From IMG/VR virus record IMGVR_UViG_3300032116_015969, positions 1 to 25,060 of that record: DNA of 25,060 nt; one strand, written 5' to 3'. Shown in pieces: positions 1 to 6,383 of the stretch. Numbering within the stretch: the stretch's first letter is position 1; each line of letters opens with the position of its first letter. The stretch comes from a virus. The notes beneath the pieces were generated by a model, which searched no databases, was not told where the DNA came from, and saw nothing but the letters and a program-made list of their open reading frames with translations. The translations under genes and the position numbers were made by a program.

Positions 1-45
1 GAAATCGTTGCAGCAGGCTATCGTGCATTGGCACTTGGCTTGTAA
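1..45 (+). CDS. C-terminal end of an upstream gene (partial)
   Basis: Frame 1 is open from the first base and reads EIVAAGYRALALGL before a TAA at 43-45. A hairpin resembling a terminator follows about 30 bases later, which supports this being the true end of a gene that begins outside the window. Fourteen residues are too few to name a product. The alanine/leucine-rich end carries no recognisable motif. Confidence 0.5.
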   Translation, partial: EIVAAGYRALALGL

Positions 46-74
46 TCTTTAACTTAAACTAAAGATCAGTTTTG

Positions 75-97
75 GCAGCTTTCTGTAAAAAAGCTGC
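75..97 (+). terminator. Hairpin, probable terminator of the upstream gene
   Basis: An 8-bp perfect stem (GCAGCTTT at 75-82 and AAAGCTGC at 90-97) with a 7-base loop is followed by TTTACC. It lies between the stop codon at 45 and the next start at 120. The T tract is short, so termination may be partial. The hairpin at 21443-21462 has a similar short T tract ending in ACC. Confidence 0.5.
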
Positions 98-119
98 TTT
101 ACCATTTCTGATACCTACT

Positions 120-620
120 ATGAAAAAAATTTTACATTACATAATGAATAAACTAGGCAGGTATCGCCTTATACCTGACCGACGTACTGGTGCAGACTAT
201 ATGCACCGTTATTACTTACTTTGCAAGAATCGTAGTTGGTTCCCATTCAATGTAACATTGCATAAAATTGTTCGCAGTGATGATCCAATTTTTCATGATC
301 ATCCATGGCCGTATATCACAGTTATCCTAACTGGTGGTTACTATGAACATTTGCCTTTATATGATGAAGAAGGAAAGATGTGCGGTGAATACGCACGTTG
401 GCGTGGTCCAGGTAGTATAATTAAGCGCAGTGCAAAAGAAATGCACTGGCTTGAACTTGACGCAGGAAAGCCAGCTACTACATTATTTTTAATGGGTAAG
501 CAACAACGTGAATGGGGATTTTTAGTGACTAAGAACGTTCGCAAACCAAAGTGGATAAACTATAAAATTTACTTAGAAAATTGGCAAAAGTACCATAACA
601 AATATATCGTTAATAAATAA
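120..620 (+). CDS. Cupin-superfamily-like protein
   Basis: This is a 166-aa protein starting MKKILHYIMNKLGRYRL. The ATG at 120 is preferred over an earlier start at 72, because that one would place the 75-97 hairpin inside the gene. No clear ribosome site is seen before 120. The core contains FHDHPWPYITVILTGGYYE, in which the HDH pair and the following glycines resemble cupin motif 1. A later segment, RGPGSIIKRSAKEMHWLEL, resembles cupin motif 2 with a histidine. Small phage cupins of this type have no established substrate; a metal-binding enzyme or sugar-related role is inference. It is the first gene of a short + run with a nucleotide enzyme and small hypotheticals. Confidence 0.6.
   Translation: MKKILHYIMNKLGRYRLIPDRRTGADYMHRYYLLCKNRSWFPFNVTLHKIVRSDDPIFHDHPWPYITVILTGGYYEHLPLYDEEGKMCGEYARWRGPGSIIKRSAKEMHWLELDAGKPATTLFLMGKQQREWGFLVTKNVRKPKWINYKIYLENWQKYHNKYIVNK
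612..619 (+). promoter_or_regulatory. Possible T4-type late promoter (AATAAATA)
   Basis: AATAAATA lies 18 bases before the ATG at 638 and overlaps the stop codon of the cupin-like gene. It matches the NATAAATA form of the T4-type late promoter core (T4 consensus TATAAATA). In AT-rich sequence this can occur by chance, and this copy lacks the extra flanking similarity seen at 6355 and 7316. Confidence 0.3.
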
Positions 621-637
621 AAGTAAAGGATAAAATT

Positions 638-1009
638 ATGCTTGAAGTTTTAATTATGTTAGGGATAATTTATTTTGCATTTAATATGGGTAAAGCTTAC
701 CAGTTGTTTGAAATGCGTAGGACTATTCGCAAAATAGCAGCAGAAAATAATGTAGATTTAGATGATTTATTAAATGCTGCAACTGACGAAGAATTAGAAG
801 AACATAACATTGTTTTGGTTAAAACAGAGACAGTAGATGACACAATTTTGCTTTATAATCTAAGTACAAACGAATTCTTAGGGCAAGCTAAAACAATTGA
901 AGAGGCTGCAGAAGTATTTTGTGAACGCAAGAAGAATTTTACGGCTGCAGTTAAGCATAATAACGATGAACTATTTTTCGTAGACGGAAAAATTACTAAA
1001 ACTATATGA
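638..1009 (+). CDS. Small membrane-anchored hypothetical protein
   Basis: A 123-aa protein preceded by AAAGGA at a good ribosome-site distance. Residues 1 to about 19 (LEVLIMLGIIYFAFNMGKAY) form a hydrophobic anchor. A charged region with many acidic residues follows (EELEEHN), then a mixed alpha/beta-looking tail with YNLSTNEFLGQAKTIEEAAE. I do not recognise the family. The stop overlaps the next ATG (ATGA at 1006-1009), so the two genes are translationally coupled. The topology suggests an N-in or N-out anchored cytoplasmic domain; function unknown. Confidence 0.7.
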   Translation: MLEVLIMLGIIYFAFNMGKAYQLFEMRRTIRKIAAENNVDLDDLLNAATDEELEEHNIVLVKTETVDDTILLYNLSTNEFLGQAKTIEEAAEVFCERKKNFTAAVKHNNDELFFVDGKITKTI

Positions 1010-1539
1010 AAGTAAATATAGGAAAATTTCCAAAAGGAAATACTCAAAGAAAAATTGATATTCAAATAGATAGTTATGATACATGGAATATGTATCATAC
1101 TTTAGCATTGATAATTTACCCAATGCTGATTCAACTCAAAGAAACCAAACATGGGATACCAAGCGAATTTGGCGACGTAGGTGGTGAATCGCATAGTAGC
1201 CAAAATAGTTTTGATTTCTATAATGAATCTCACAATGATGCGTTTGACGAGGGTTGTAAACGCTGGGATGAAATTATGGATAAAATGATTTGGAGTTTTG
1301 AACAATTAATTAATGATGATTACGACAGTAAATATCATCACGGTGAAGCAAAATTTGAGTTCATTGATACAGAGCCTATGCTAAACCCTGTTACAGGTAA
1401 GATGGAAATCATGCATCAAATGGTAGACACTAATCCAGAAGAACACTGGTATGACTACGAAGGACATATGCTGCACGATGAAAGAATTCAAGAGGGTATA
1501 GATTTATTTGCTAAATATTTTAGAAATTTGTGGGATTAA
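1006..1539 (+). CDS. Conserved-looking phage hypothetical protein
   Basis: A 177-aa protein starting MKVNIGKFPKGNTQRKIDI, whose ATG overlaps the stop of the previous gene. It is rich in His, Trp and acidic residues. It has segments such as DSYDTWNMYHTLALIIYPML and EGCKRWDEIMDKMIWSFEQL that look like amphipathic helices, and ends with ERIQEGIDLFAKYFRNLWD. There is no signal peptide or transmembrane span. The overall pattern resembles small hypothetical proteins found in T4-like aquatic phages, but I cannot assign a function. It sits in an operon with a membrane protein before and a deaminase after. Confidence 0.7.
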   Translation: MKVNIGKFPKGNTQRKIDIQIDSYDTWNMYHTLALIIYPMLIQLKETKHGIPSEFGDVGGESHSSQNSFDFYNESHNDAFDEGCKRWDEIMDKMIWSFEQLINDDYDSKYHHGEAKFEFIDTEPMLNPVTGKMEIMHQMVDTNPEEHWYDYEGHMLHDERIQEGIDLFAKYFRNLWD

Positions 1540-1540
1540 T

Positions 1541-1975
1541 TTGAAAGAGAAATTTATTAGATTATATATGGATTGGGCAAAGCGTGTTAGTGAACTAAGC
1601 CATGCCCGTAGATTACAAGTAGGTGCAGTAATCGTTAAAGATGACAGTGTTATCAGTTACGGCTATAATGGCATGCCAAGTGGTTGGGATAATAACTGTG
1701 AGATTGAAATACAACAACCAGTAGGTCGTGTGAACTTAGTAACTAAACCGGAGGTACTACATGCTGAAAGCAATGCTATATCAAAACTTGCAAAGTCTAC
1801 TAACAGCGGGGTTGGTAGTACAATGTTTCTTACTCATAGTCCTTGCATGGAGTGTGCCAAACTTATATATCAAAGTGGCATTGACACTGTATATTATGAT
1901 ACGAGTTATAGAAGCAATGATGGTATTGAATTCCTTCAGAAGTCAGGAGTAAATGTTGTCCAATCCAGTACGTGA
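1541..1975 (+). CDS. dCMP/cytidine deaminase-family protein
   Basis: Zinc-dependent deaminase of the dCMP/ComEB type, which converts dCMP to dUMP and so feeds thymidylate synthesis during phage replication. Counting from a TTG at 1541 gives 144 aa. The zinc and catalytic motif is HAE (His74, Glu76), followed by PCMEC (Cys102, Cys105). The N-terminal block RRLQVGAVIVKDDSVISYGYNG is typical of the family. The start is uncertain: TTG 1541 lies one base after the previous stop, and ATG 1568 (MDWAKRV) is also possible with a purine-rich GAAAGAGAAA upstream. The family resemblance begins near the second start. The gene's end overlaps the next gene by 23 bases. dCMP is the best guess for substrate; other deoxynucleotides or an RNA/DNA-modifying role cannot be excluded. 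Confidence 0.85.
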   Translation: MKEKFIRLYMDWAKRVSELSHARRLQVGAVIVKDDSVISYGYNGMPSGWDNNCEIEIQQPVGRVNLVTKPEVLHAESNAISKLAKSTNSGVGSTMFLTHSPCMECAKLIYQSGIDTVYYDTSYRSNDGIEFLQKSGVNVVQSST

Positions 1976-2156
1976 ATGGCATCAAACTAAAATTGAATTA
2001 CCATACGGACAATTAGGTCCTGTAGTAGATTGGTGCAGAAGAAATTGCACTGAAGAATGGGTGTTCGCTGATGCACCATTTGGACCAGAAGGAAATTATA
2101 AATTCTACTTTGAATCAGAAAAAGATTATATAAACTTTTTAGTTTGGAAAAAATGA
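1953..2156 (+). CDS. Small hypothetical protein
   Basis: A 67-aa protein starting MLSNPVREWHQTKIELPYGQ. The ATG at 1953 lies inside the end of the deaminase gene and has a good ribosome site (CAGGAGT, about 5 bases upstream), which supports it as real and coupled. The sequence is mixed and includes WCRRNCTEEWVFADAPFGPE and a C-terminal FYFESEKDYINFLVWKK, which reads like a compact alpha/beta domain. It has no membrane span. No family recognised. Confidence 0.7.
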   Translation: MLSNPVREWHQTKIELPYGQLGPVVDWCRRNCTEEWVFADAPFGPEGNYKFYFESEKDYINFLVWKK

Positions 2157-2386
2157 AAATTGTAACCTTTCGCCGTGAATCCGACAATTTTGATGATATA
2201 TACAATGACCCTGTGATTAAAAAATGTTTTCGTCAAAAAATGAAGTGGAAAAATTTTTTACGAATTACTGTAGAAGATGAAAAAGTTTTAAGTTATATTG
2301 AATTAAAATTTGGAGAAGCGATTGTTAATAAAATTGTACCGGATCGTTCACCTATACCTAACGTAGATTATTCACCGAAGCGTTAG
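2153..2386 (+). CDS. Small hypothetical protein
   Basis: A 77-aa basic protein starting MKIVTFRRESDNFDDIY. The ATG at 2153 overlaps the previous stop as ATGA, so I choose it over a TTG nine bases earlier. It has a beta-alpha-beta look (FLRITVEDEKVLSYIELKFG) and a proline-containing tail ending YSPKR. No recognisable motif. It closes the first + strand run and is followed by about 100 bases without a gene before the convergent - strand genes. Confidence 0.65.
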   Translation: MKIVTFRRESDNFDDIYNDPVIKKCFRQKMKWKNFLRITVEDEKVLSYIELKFGEAIVNKIVPDRSPIPNVDYSPKR

Positions 2387-2485
2387 GTTTACAGGAATTA
2401 ACATTCATGTCAGTGAGATATGCAGGTAAGAACTTATAGAACAGCATCATTCTTACCCAATACTCAACATACATGTCTACGAAAA

Positions 2486-2797
2486 TCATATATCTTTGCC
2501 TTGAGGGTCATTCAGTAATATAGTAAGATTGTCTCCCACAGCAATCACACATGTCGTATCACCTAGTGTGTCCAATATTGTAAATGTATTAGTTGCAGGA
2601 TTACCCCAAACAGATAATGTGCTATGAGAGCGATTTAGATTTTGTCCTGCAAGTATGGGAATTTCGTAATACTTTCCCTGAAGTGAGTTCATAACTACTT
2701 CTGTTTTATCACAAAAAACTTTCATAGTTCTTTGTTCTTGTGCGTTTACAGTAAAGCCATATAAACTTAATAAAAACAATAGACTTATTTTTTTCAT
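2486..2797 (-). CDS. Signal-peptide-bearing small hypothetical protein
   Basis: A 103-aa protein starting MKKISLLFLLSLYGFTVNAQ, a textbook Sec signal peptide with likely cleavage after NAQ or VNA. The mature part of about 83 aa is predicted to be periplasmic or surface exposed, has two cysteines, and is beta-rich (STLSVWGNPATNTFTILDTL). No lipobox cysteine is seen, so it is not an obvious lipoprotein. A TAAGGTG element precedes the ATG, 9 bases after the stop of a 42-aa membrane ORF. Function unknown. An envelope role such as lysis timing or superinfection exclusion is inference from the signal peptide and neighbours. Confidence 0.7.
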   Translation of the reverse strand: MKKISLLFLLSLYGFTVNAQEQRTMKVFCDKTEVVMNSLQGKYYEIPILAGQNLNRSHSTLSVWGNPATNTFTILDTLGDTTCVIAVGDNLTILLNDPQGKDI

Positions 2798-2806
2798 AGT
2801 TGCACC

Positions 2807-2935
2807 TTAAAATAAATTGTATAGCACTGAAAATGTGACCAAAAGTAATATAGATGCAACTCTGACTAATGTAAACATTTCAAATAAAAGTAGAATTGGA
2901 ATTTCTTCCTTTATCCTACATAAACACCTTAACAT
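2807..2935 (-). CDS. 42-aa predicted membrane peptide
   Basis: The gap between two exported-protein genes holds a - strand ORF starting MLRCLCRIKEEIPI. It is dominated by a hydrophobic stretch, FTLVRVASILLLVTFSVLYN, at residues 21-40, consistent with one membrane span. AGGAAA lies about 6 bases before the ATG. The next gene begins 9 bases after its stop, which fits an operon. Length, position and composition support a real small membrane protein, but there is no homology evidence. A holin-like or regulatory membrane peptide is possible and untested. Confidence 0.45.
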   Translation of the reverse strand: MLRCLCRIKEEIPILLLFEMFTLVRVASILLLVTFSVLYNLF

Positions 2936-2983
2936 GGTAGTTTCCTAAGGTAAGACACAGCTTACAATAGTATATATCATATT

Positions 2984-3427
2984 TTAGAGTGAGTTAAAAC
3001 ATACTTTTTTATAAACTGTATGTCTAGCGGTGTTAGGATTCGTCAGTTCAGCCACAAACTCCCCCAACTCATAGTTTTCACTATAGACTATTTTATTGGT
3101 TTCGTCTGTGAAAATGTCACTGACTAAATTAAACACACGACGGTTACAATCAAGCATACCATAATTGTATATTCTTTTTACTGAATATCCAAGTTCAGCA
3201 TACTCTACTCCGTCTGGTAACACATACTCAACCATAGTGTGTACGAGATACTTTTTTGGCCCTACTTGTTGAATGTCTTTTCTTACATAAAAGCGATAAA
3301 CATTACTCTCATAAGTTTTTTCATAGGTTGATAGTTCTTGAATAACTTTGCCGTGTTCAATTTTTAAATCTGACGCGGCTAAAAAAGGTGACAGGCCGAG
3401 CATTAAGATTGCAATAATTTTCCGCAT
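2984..3427 (-). CDS. Exported (periplasmic) hypothetical protein
   Basis: A 147-aa protein starting MRKIIAILMLGLSPFLAAS, a Sec signal peptide with cleavage expected after LAA or AAS. The mature domain is beta-rich and has two cysteines (MLDCNRRVF and the C-terminal KVCFNSL), possibly a disulphide in the periplasm. A TTAAGGAAAAAGT ribosome site precedes the start, 9 bases after the stop of the 47-aa ORF upstream. No family recognised. It belongs to the - strand set of envelope-directed small proteins. Confidence 0.7.
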   Translation of the reverse strand: MRKIIAILMLGLSPFLAASDLKIEHGKVIQELSTYEKTYESNVYRFYVRKDIQQVGPKKYLVHTMVEYVLPDGVEYAELGYSVKRIYNYGMLDCNRRVFNLVSDIFTDETNKIVYSENYELGEFVAELTNPNTARHTVYKKVCFNSL

Positions 3428-3436
3428 ACTTTTTCC

Positions 3437-3580
3437 TTAAGTTTTTAAATTTTTGGAGGGATCCAATTTAACCTGTTGTTTGGTTGAGTTTATTGGAACG
3501 ATAGGAATACTTTGCCTTTTGGGAGTAGCCTGTTTTTCTTCAGATTTCACATGAATCAGATTTGCTAGGGCCTGCTTCAT
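3437..3580 (-). CDS. 47-aa basic hypothetical peptide
   Basis: An ORF starting MKQALANLIHVKSEEKQATP and ending PSKNLKT. It has a very strong ribosome site (GGAGG five bases before ATG), and its stop lies just before the ribosome site of the exported 147-aa protein. The product is hydrophilic and basic, with Lys, Gln and Pro, and probably unstructured. The strong Shine-Dalgarno and operon spacing are the main evidence that it is translated. It would be the first gene of the - strand operon. Function unknown. Confidence 0.55.
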   Translation of the reverse strand: MKQALANLIHVKSEEKQATPKRQSIPIVPINSTKQQVKLDPSKNLKT

Positions 3581-3608
3581 TTTGTCCTCCAAATGGGTAA
3601 GTCCATTT

Positions 3609-3616
3609 GATAAATA
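3609..3616 (+). promoter_or_regulatory. Candidate T4-type late promoter (GATAAATA)
   Basis: GATAAATA lies 55 bases before the ATG at 3672 and heads a + strand gene run. It matches the same core found before the fibre genes and the 6384/7351 genes. It sits in the divergent space between - and + operons. On the opposite strand TTTAAATA (3623-3630) could be a weaker late core for the - strand operon. Confidence 0.5.
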
Positions 3617-3671
3617 TAATAGTATTTAAAGTTATTAATTTACCGATATAGCTACATATTAAGGAGATAAA

Positions 3672-3815
3672 ATGGCTAAAGCTAAAACTACAACATCAGG
3701 AAAAGCTCATACTAGTATAGTAAAAACAACAAAACAGGGCGGAAAAATTAAAACAAGTACAATGAATAAAAGCGAATCTAGATCCTATAAAAAGTACAGG
3801 GGTCAGGGTCGTTAA
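3672..3815 (+). CDS. 47-aa Lys/Thr/Ser-rich basic phage protein
   Basis: An ORF starting MAKAKTTTSGKAHTSIVKTT and ending RSYKKYRGQGR. A consensus AAGGAG ribosome site lies five bases before the ATG. The protein is highly basic (many Lys and Arg), without hydrophobic core, and probably disordered or nucleic-acid binding. From memory, similar tiny proteins ending in a YKKYRGQGR-like tail recur in T4-like aquatic phages; I cannot verify this here. The stop is directly adjacent to the GTG start of the next gene. Confidence 0.7.
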   Translation: MAKAKTTTSGKAHTSIVKTTKQGGKIKTSTMNKSESRSYKKYRGQGR

Positions 3816-4046
3816 GTGAACGATTTTGTTCAGACGAAAGTGAACGTTGTGCTTTTTGACGATTATATTTGGGATCTAAGTGACTCGGGGATTGTCCTAG
3901 ATAACAGATTTGAAGTAGAAAAATTAGGTTGGAAACCAGGTGATTATTTTAAACTAGCATTAGTTGAAGGTCAGTTAAGACTAGTTAAAGTTGATGACTT
4001 AGAAAAATTTATAATAAAGGGAAAAGACCATGAAGCAAATGATTGA
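3816..4046 (+). CDS. AbrB/MazE-like small swapped-hairpin protein
   Basis: A 76-aa protein from a GTG that follows the previous stop with no gap. The segment VEKLGWKPGDYFKLALVEGQ, followed by LRLVKV, fits the AbrB/MazE swapped-hairpin pattern (hydrophobic, WKPGD, beta hairpin). That fold is used by transition-state regulators and antitoxins to bind DNA as dimers. A second protein with the same pattern is encoded at 11565-11747. Both may be small DNA-binding regulators, or the fold may serve another role. The end overlaps the next gene by 17 bases. Confidence 0.55.
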   Translation: MNDFVQTKVNVVLFDDYIWDLSDSGIVLDNRFEVEKLGWKPGDYFKLALVEGQLRLVKVDDLEKFIIKGKDHEAND

Positions 4047-4587
4047 CAAGGTAACAGGTAAAGTATTATCACGTAGTGAAGCAGAAGCAAAAATTAAGGA
4101 TAAAGCAGGTTGGGTAATCACAGTTATTGCGTTATTACTCGCTGTAAATACTTACATGGCGAACAGTTTTAGCAGTAAAGTCCTAAATAACACCATCAAA
4201 GCTAATGACGTTTGGGCTTTTTATCAAGCAAAAAGTATCAAACAAACACTAGCGGAAATGAGCTATGATGATGCAGTGGTTAGAGGGGATAAAGTCAAAG
4301 CAGAGAAAATGAAAGCTAAAATTGAACGCTATGAATCTGATCCTGAAAAGGGTGAGGGTAAAAAGGAACTATTCGCAAAGGCTAAAGCGTTAGAAGAAGA
4401 ACGTGATTTGGCTAAAAAACATGGACCTTGGATGACTTTTGCAGGTACAAGCTATCAATTAGCTATTGTGTTGTTATCTGCAAGTATATTAGCAGTAAGC
4501 ATGAGTATGTTTTATGCTAGCATTGGTGTAAGTTTAATTGGCTTCTTATTAATGAGCCAAGGCATTTGGATGTGGATGCCATTGTAA
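4030..4587 (+). CDS. DUF4337-like membrane protein
   Basis: A 185-aa protein starting MKQMIDKVTGKVLSRSEAEA, with GGGAAAAG upstream. It has one membrane span near residues 27-45 (GWVITVIALLLAVNTYMA), and a long charged middle with WAFYQAKSIKQTLAE at the beginning of a predicted coiled coil. One or two spans follow at about 144-182. The WAFYQAKSIKQ segment between membrane helices is characteristic of DUF4337 proteins, whose function is unknown. It precedes a second protein with a C-terminal span, suggesting a membrane pair. Confidence 0.65.
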   Translation: MKQMIDKVTGKVLSRSEAEAKIKDKAGWVITVIALLLAVNTYMANSFSSKVLNNTIKANDVWAFYQAKSIKQTLAEMSYDDAVVRGDKVKAEKMKAKIERYESDPEKGEGKKELFAKAKALEEERDLAKKHGPWMTFAGTSYQLAIVLLSASILAVSMSMFYASIGVSLIGFLLMSQGIWMWMPL

Positions 4588-4647
4588 TATAGTAGTACAA
4601 AAATAATAAAAACAAAATAATAAGATCCTTAGAAAGGACGAAGTAAG

Positions 4648-5433
4648 ATGGATCCGCTAACGCTGTTTGCGCTTGCAAATGGTGCGGTCAAACTTGTAAA
4701 AGAAGGATGTAAACTTTACAAGGACATAAAGGGGGCTGCTGGGGACATTAAAGATGTCCTCAAAGACCTTGACGACCAATTCAATAACAAATTCAAAGAC
4801 CACCCACCCACTGTTGCGGAGAAGAATCAGTTTATTACTGAAAAAAATCGTATCATTGACCTTAATAAACAAGGCGGTGATACAACAAATATCTATACAA
4901 AAATTGGGCAAGAATTAGGAACATATTTTGATAATATGTACAGATGTATGGCTGTGTTAGAGGAAGAAGAACGCCGTAGTAGAACAGAAGTTTACACTGG
5001 TGAAGAAAGTTTAGGTCATCGTGCATTAACAAGGGTTCTACTAAGAAAACAACTAGATGCCATGACCACAGAATTGCGTGAGATTATGGTATATAATAGT
5101 CCACCGGAACTGGGAGCGTTATGGACTGAAGTTGAAGAAATGATGAAAAAGGTAGGCAAAGAGCAAGCAGGTGCTATTGCCCTACATATGAAACAAGAAG
5201 CAATAAAAGCAAGAATTAAAGCCCGTAAAAATAAAATATTAAAATATCGTATAACCTGTTGGAGTATCACGATAATTGGAATTTTGTATATTCTTTGGTT
5301 AGTTTGGTCAATCGTTCAAATAAGAATAGAATATAATCCGGAATTAGGCAGATGTCTTATTCCAAAAGGTAGTTGGGGTTATCAACAATACAACAACTTA
5401 AAATGGGTAGATTGCGAAATTAAAAATGACTAA
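4648..5433 (+). CDS. Helical hypothetical protein with C-terminal membrane anchor
   Basis: A 261-aa protein starting MDPLTLFALANGAVKLVKEG, with AAAGGAC 15 bases upstream. Residues 1 to about 200 are helical and charged (including LKDLDDQFNNKF and EEEERRSRTE). A clear span follows at about 202-224 (ITIIGILYILWLVWSIVQI), then a 35-residue tail with two cysteines (GRCLIPKGSWGYQQYN and WVDCEIKND). The tail probably faces the periplasm if the anchor crosses once. Similar helical proteins are common in T4-like aquatic phages, but no function is known to me. The end overlaps the next start by 8 bases. Confidence 0.7.
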   Translation: MDPLTLFALANGAVKLVKEGCKLYKDIKGAAGDIKDVLKDLDDQFNNKFKDHPPTVAEKNQFITEKNRIIDLNKQGGDTTNIYTKIGQELGTYFDNMYRCMAVLEEEERRSRTEVYTGEESLGHRALTRVLLRKQLDAMTTELREIMVYNSPPELGALWTEVEEMMKKVGKEQAGAIALHMKQEAIKARIKARKNKILKYRITCWSITIIGILYILWLVWSIVQIRIEYNPELGRCLIPKGSWGYQQYNNLKWVDCEIKND

Positions 5434-5602
5434 CGTACATAAACCCAATATTGATCTTATAAAACGGATGTATGAGGATCACTGGTATACAGTTGATGAT
5501 ATTTGTCTAAGATTAAGATACCCCAAAGAACTTGTGGAAGATGTGATAAAGATGTATAATATAGTCAAACAGCCAGATCATATACAAGAGCTAAAAGTTT
5601 AA
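5426..5602 (+). CDS. 58-aa HTH-like small protein
   Basis: An ORF starting MTNVHKPNIDLIKRMYEDHW and ending HIQELKV. Its ATG lies inside the end of the previous gene (8-base overlap). The segment WYTVDDICLRLRYPKELVED has the spacing of a helix-turn-helix (helix, turn, recognition helix), as in small phage DNA-binding proteins. There is no strong ribosome site, so coupled translation is likely. Assignment to HTH is by eye only. Confidence 0.5.
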   Translation: MTNVHKPNIDLIKRMYEDHWYTVDDICLRLRYPKELVEDVIKMYNIVKQPDHIQELKV

Positions 5603-5615
5603 ATTTTTCAAACTA

Positions 5616-5623
5616 CATAAATA
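5616..5623 (+). promoter_or_regulatory. Candidate T4-type late promoter (CATAAATA)
   Basis: CATAAATA lies after the stop of the 58-aa ORF and only 4 bases before the ATG at 5628. In T4-type late promoters transcription begins a few bases after the core. A transcript from here would therefore have almost no leader for the 48-aa ORF and may mainly serve the nucleotidase gene. Confidence 0.45.
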
Positions 5624-5627
5624 CCAT

Positions 5628-5774
5628 ATGACTACATTTATCGTACTACTATTTACGGTTTTATTAACTCTTGCTATCCGAATGGGCGATATGTTCGCCA
5701 TGTTACTTTGTCTAGTAGGTTTCTTAGTCATGTTTGTGTTTGCAGAAGAATACGACTCACGTGAGAATCTTTGA
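5628..5774 (+). CDS. 48-aa membrane peptide
   Basis: An ORF starting MTTFIVLLFTVLLTLAIRMG with two hydrophobic stretches (residues 3-17 and 22-39) and an acidic, soluble end (AEEYDSRENL). It could span the membrane twice as a hairpin. No ribosome site is seen, and a late-promoter-like box lies immediately upstream. Small double-span peptides next to late genes include holins, but nothing here proves that role. It precedes the nucleotidase gene with a 25-base gap if that gene starts at 5800. Confidence 0.45.
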   Translation: MTTFIVLLFTVLLTLAIRMGDMFAMLLCLVGFLVMFVFAEEYDSRENL

Positions 5775-5799
5775 ACTAGGAACTGATAATACCCCACCG

Positions 5800-6363
5800 A
5801 TGCCCCATCTATATTTGGATATGGATGGGGTACAAGCCGACTTCTTCACCCAATGGGCACGATGGTGGAGTACAAAAATGAATGACCCTAATATACAATG
5901 GTATAAGGATATTGGTGACAAAGAACAGCGTGAAATATCTATTGCTGCACTACAAGCAGAAGGTCCTGACTTTGTTTACGAATTCTTTGCTACTCTTCCA
6001 GTACTATCAGGCTGCGAAACTATACTCAGTTGGATAAGCAGTAACAACATCCCCTGCACTGTACTGTCAGCACCACTTAGATCACCCAAAGAAGATAAAA
6101 AGAAGATCATTACTCAAGCTAGTATTGAGGGCAAAAAGCGTTGGCTTAGTCAACATAATTCAAATATGCCTGCTATCTTTGACGGCATGAAAGAACGATA
6201 TGCTACAAAGGGCGGACAACCTAATGTATTGATTGACGACCACAAAAAGTATATCAGTAGTTGGGAAAGTGCAGGTGGTATAGGAGTACTACACCGTTGG
6301 AACAATACTAGTGAAACTATTGAAAAACTAAACCAAATTTATAAACCATACCTAGATAAATAG
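5800..6363 (+). CDS. 5'(3')-deoxyribonucleotidase-like HAD phosphatase
   Basis: A 187-aa HAD-superfamily phosphatase, expected to remove phosphate from deoxynucleoside monophosphates in the cytoplasm and so affect nucleotide pools. Motif I is LYLDMDGVQADFF, with nucleophile Asp and acid/base Asp two apart (residues 7 and 9). Motif II is represented by CTVLSAP, and the acidic motif IV by NVLIDDHKKYISSWESAGG. Similar 5'-nucleotidases occur in T4-like cyanophages. ATG 5800 puts motif I at the N-terminus as usual for the family. A GTG at 5761, overlapping the previous ORF, is an alternative that would add 13 residues. The 3' end of this gene also exists as a partial copy at 7284-7329. Confidence 0.8.
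   Translation: MPHLYLDMDGVQADFFTQWARWWSTKMNDPNIQWYKDIGDKEQREISIAALQAEGPDFVYEFFATLPVLSGCETILSWISSNNIPCTVLSAPLRSPKEDKKKIITQASIEGKKRWLSQHNSNMPAIFDGMKERYATKGGQPNVLIDDHKKYISSWESAGGIGVLHRWNNTSETIEKLNQIYKPYLDK
6355..6362 (+). promoter_or_regulatory. T4-type late promoter (GATAAATA), copy 1
   Basis: GATAAATA overlaps the nucleotidase stop codon and precedes the ATG at 6384 by 21 bases. The 20-base context TACCTAGATAAATAGTATAT (6349-6368) is repeated exactly at 7310-7329, before the next gene. Location before a virion-type gene and the repeat make this one of the best late-promoter candidates in the window. Confidence 0.6.
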
Positions 6364-6383
6364 TATATTAACTCAAATATACT

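Noticed and set aside
72-119. Upstream start for the cupin-like gene (48 bases earlier)
   Set aside because: It would begin within a terminator-like hairpin and add an Ala/Phe-rich stretch without family support.
2425-2457. GGTAAGAA and TTCTTACC hairpin between convergent genes, as a terminator
   Set aside because: The loop is 17 bases, the stem is AT-rich and no T tract follows; it could be chance.
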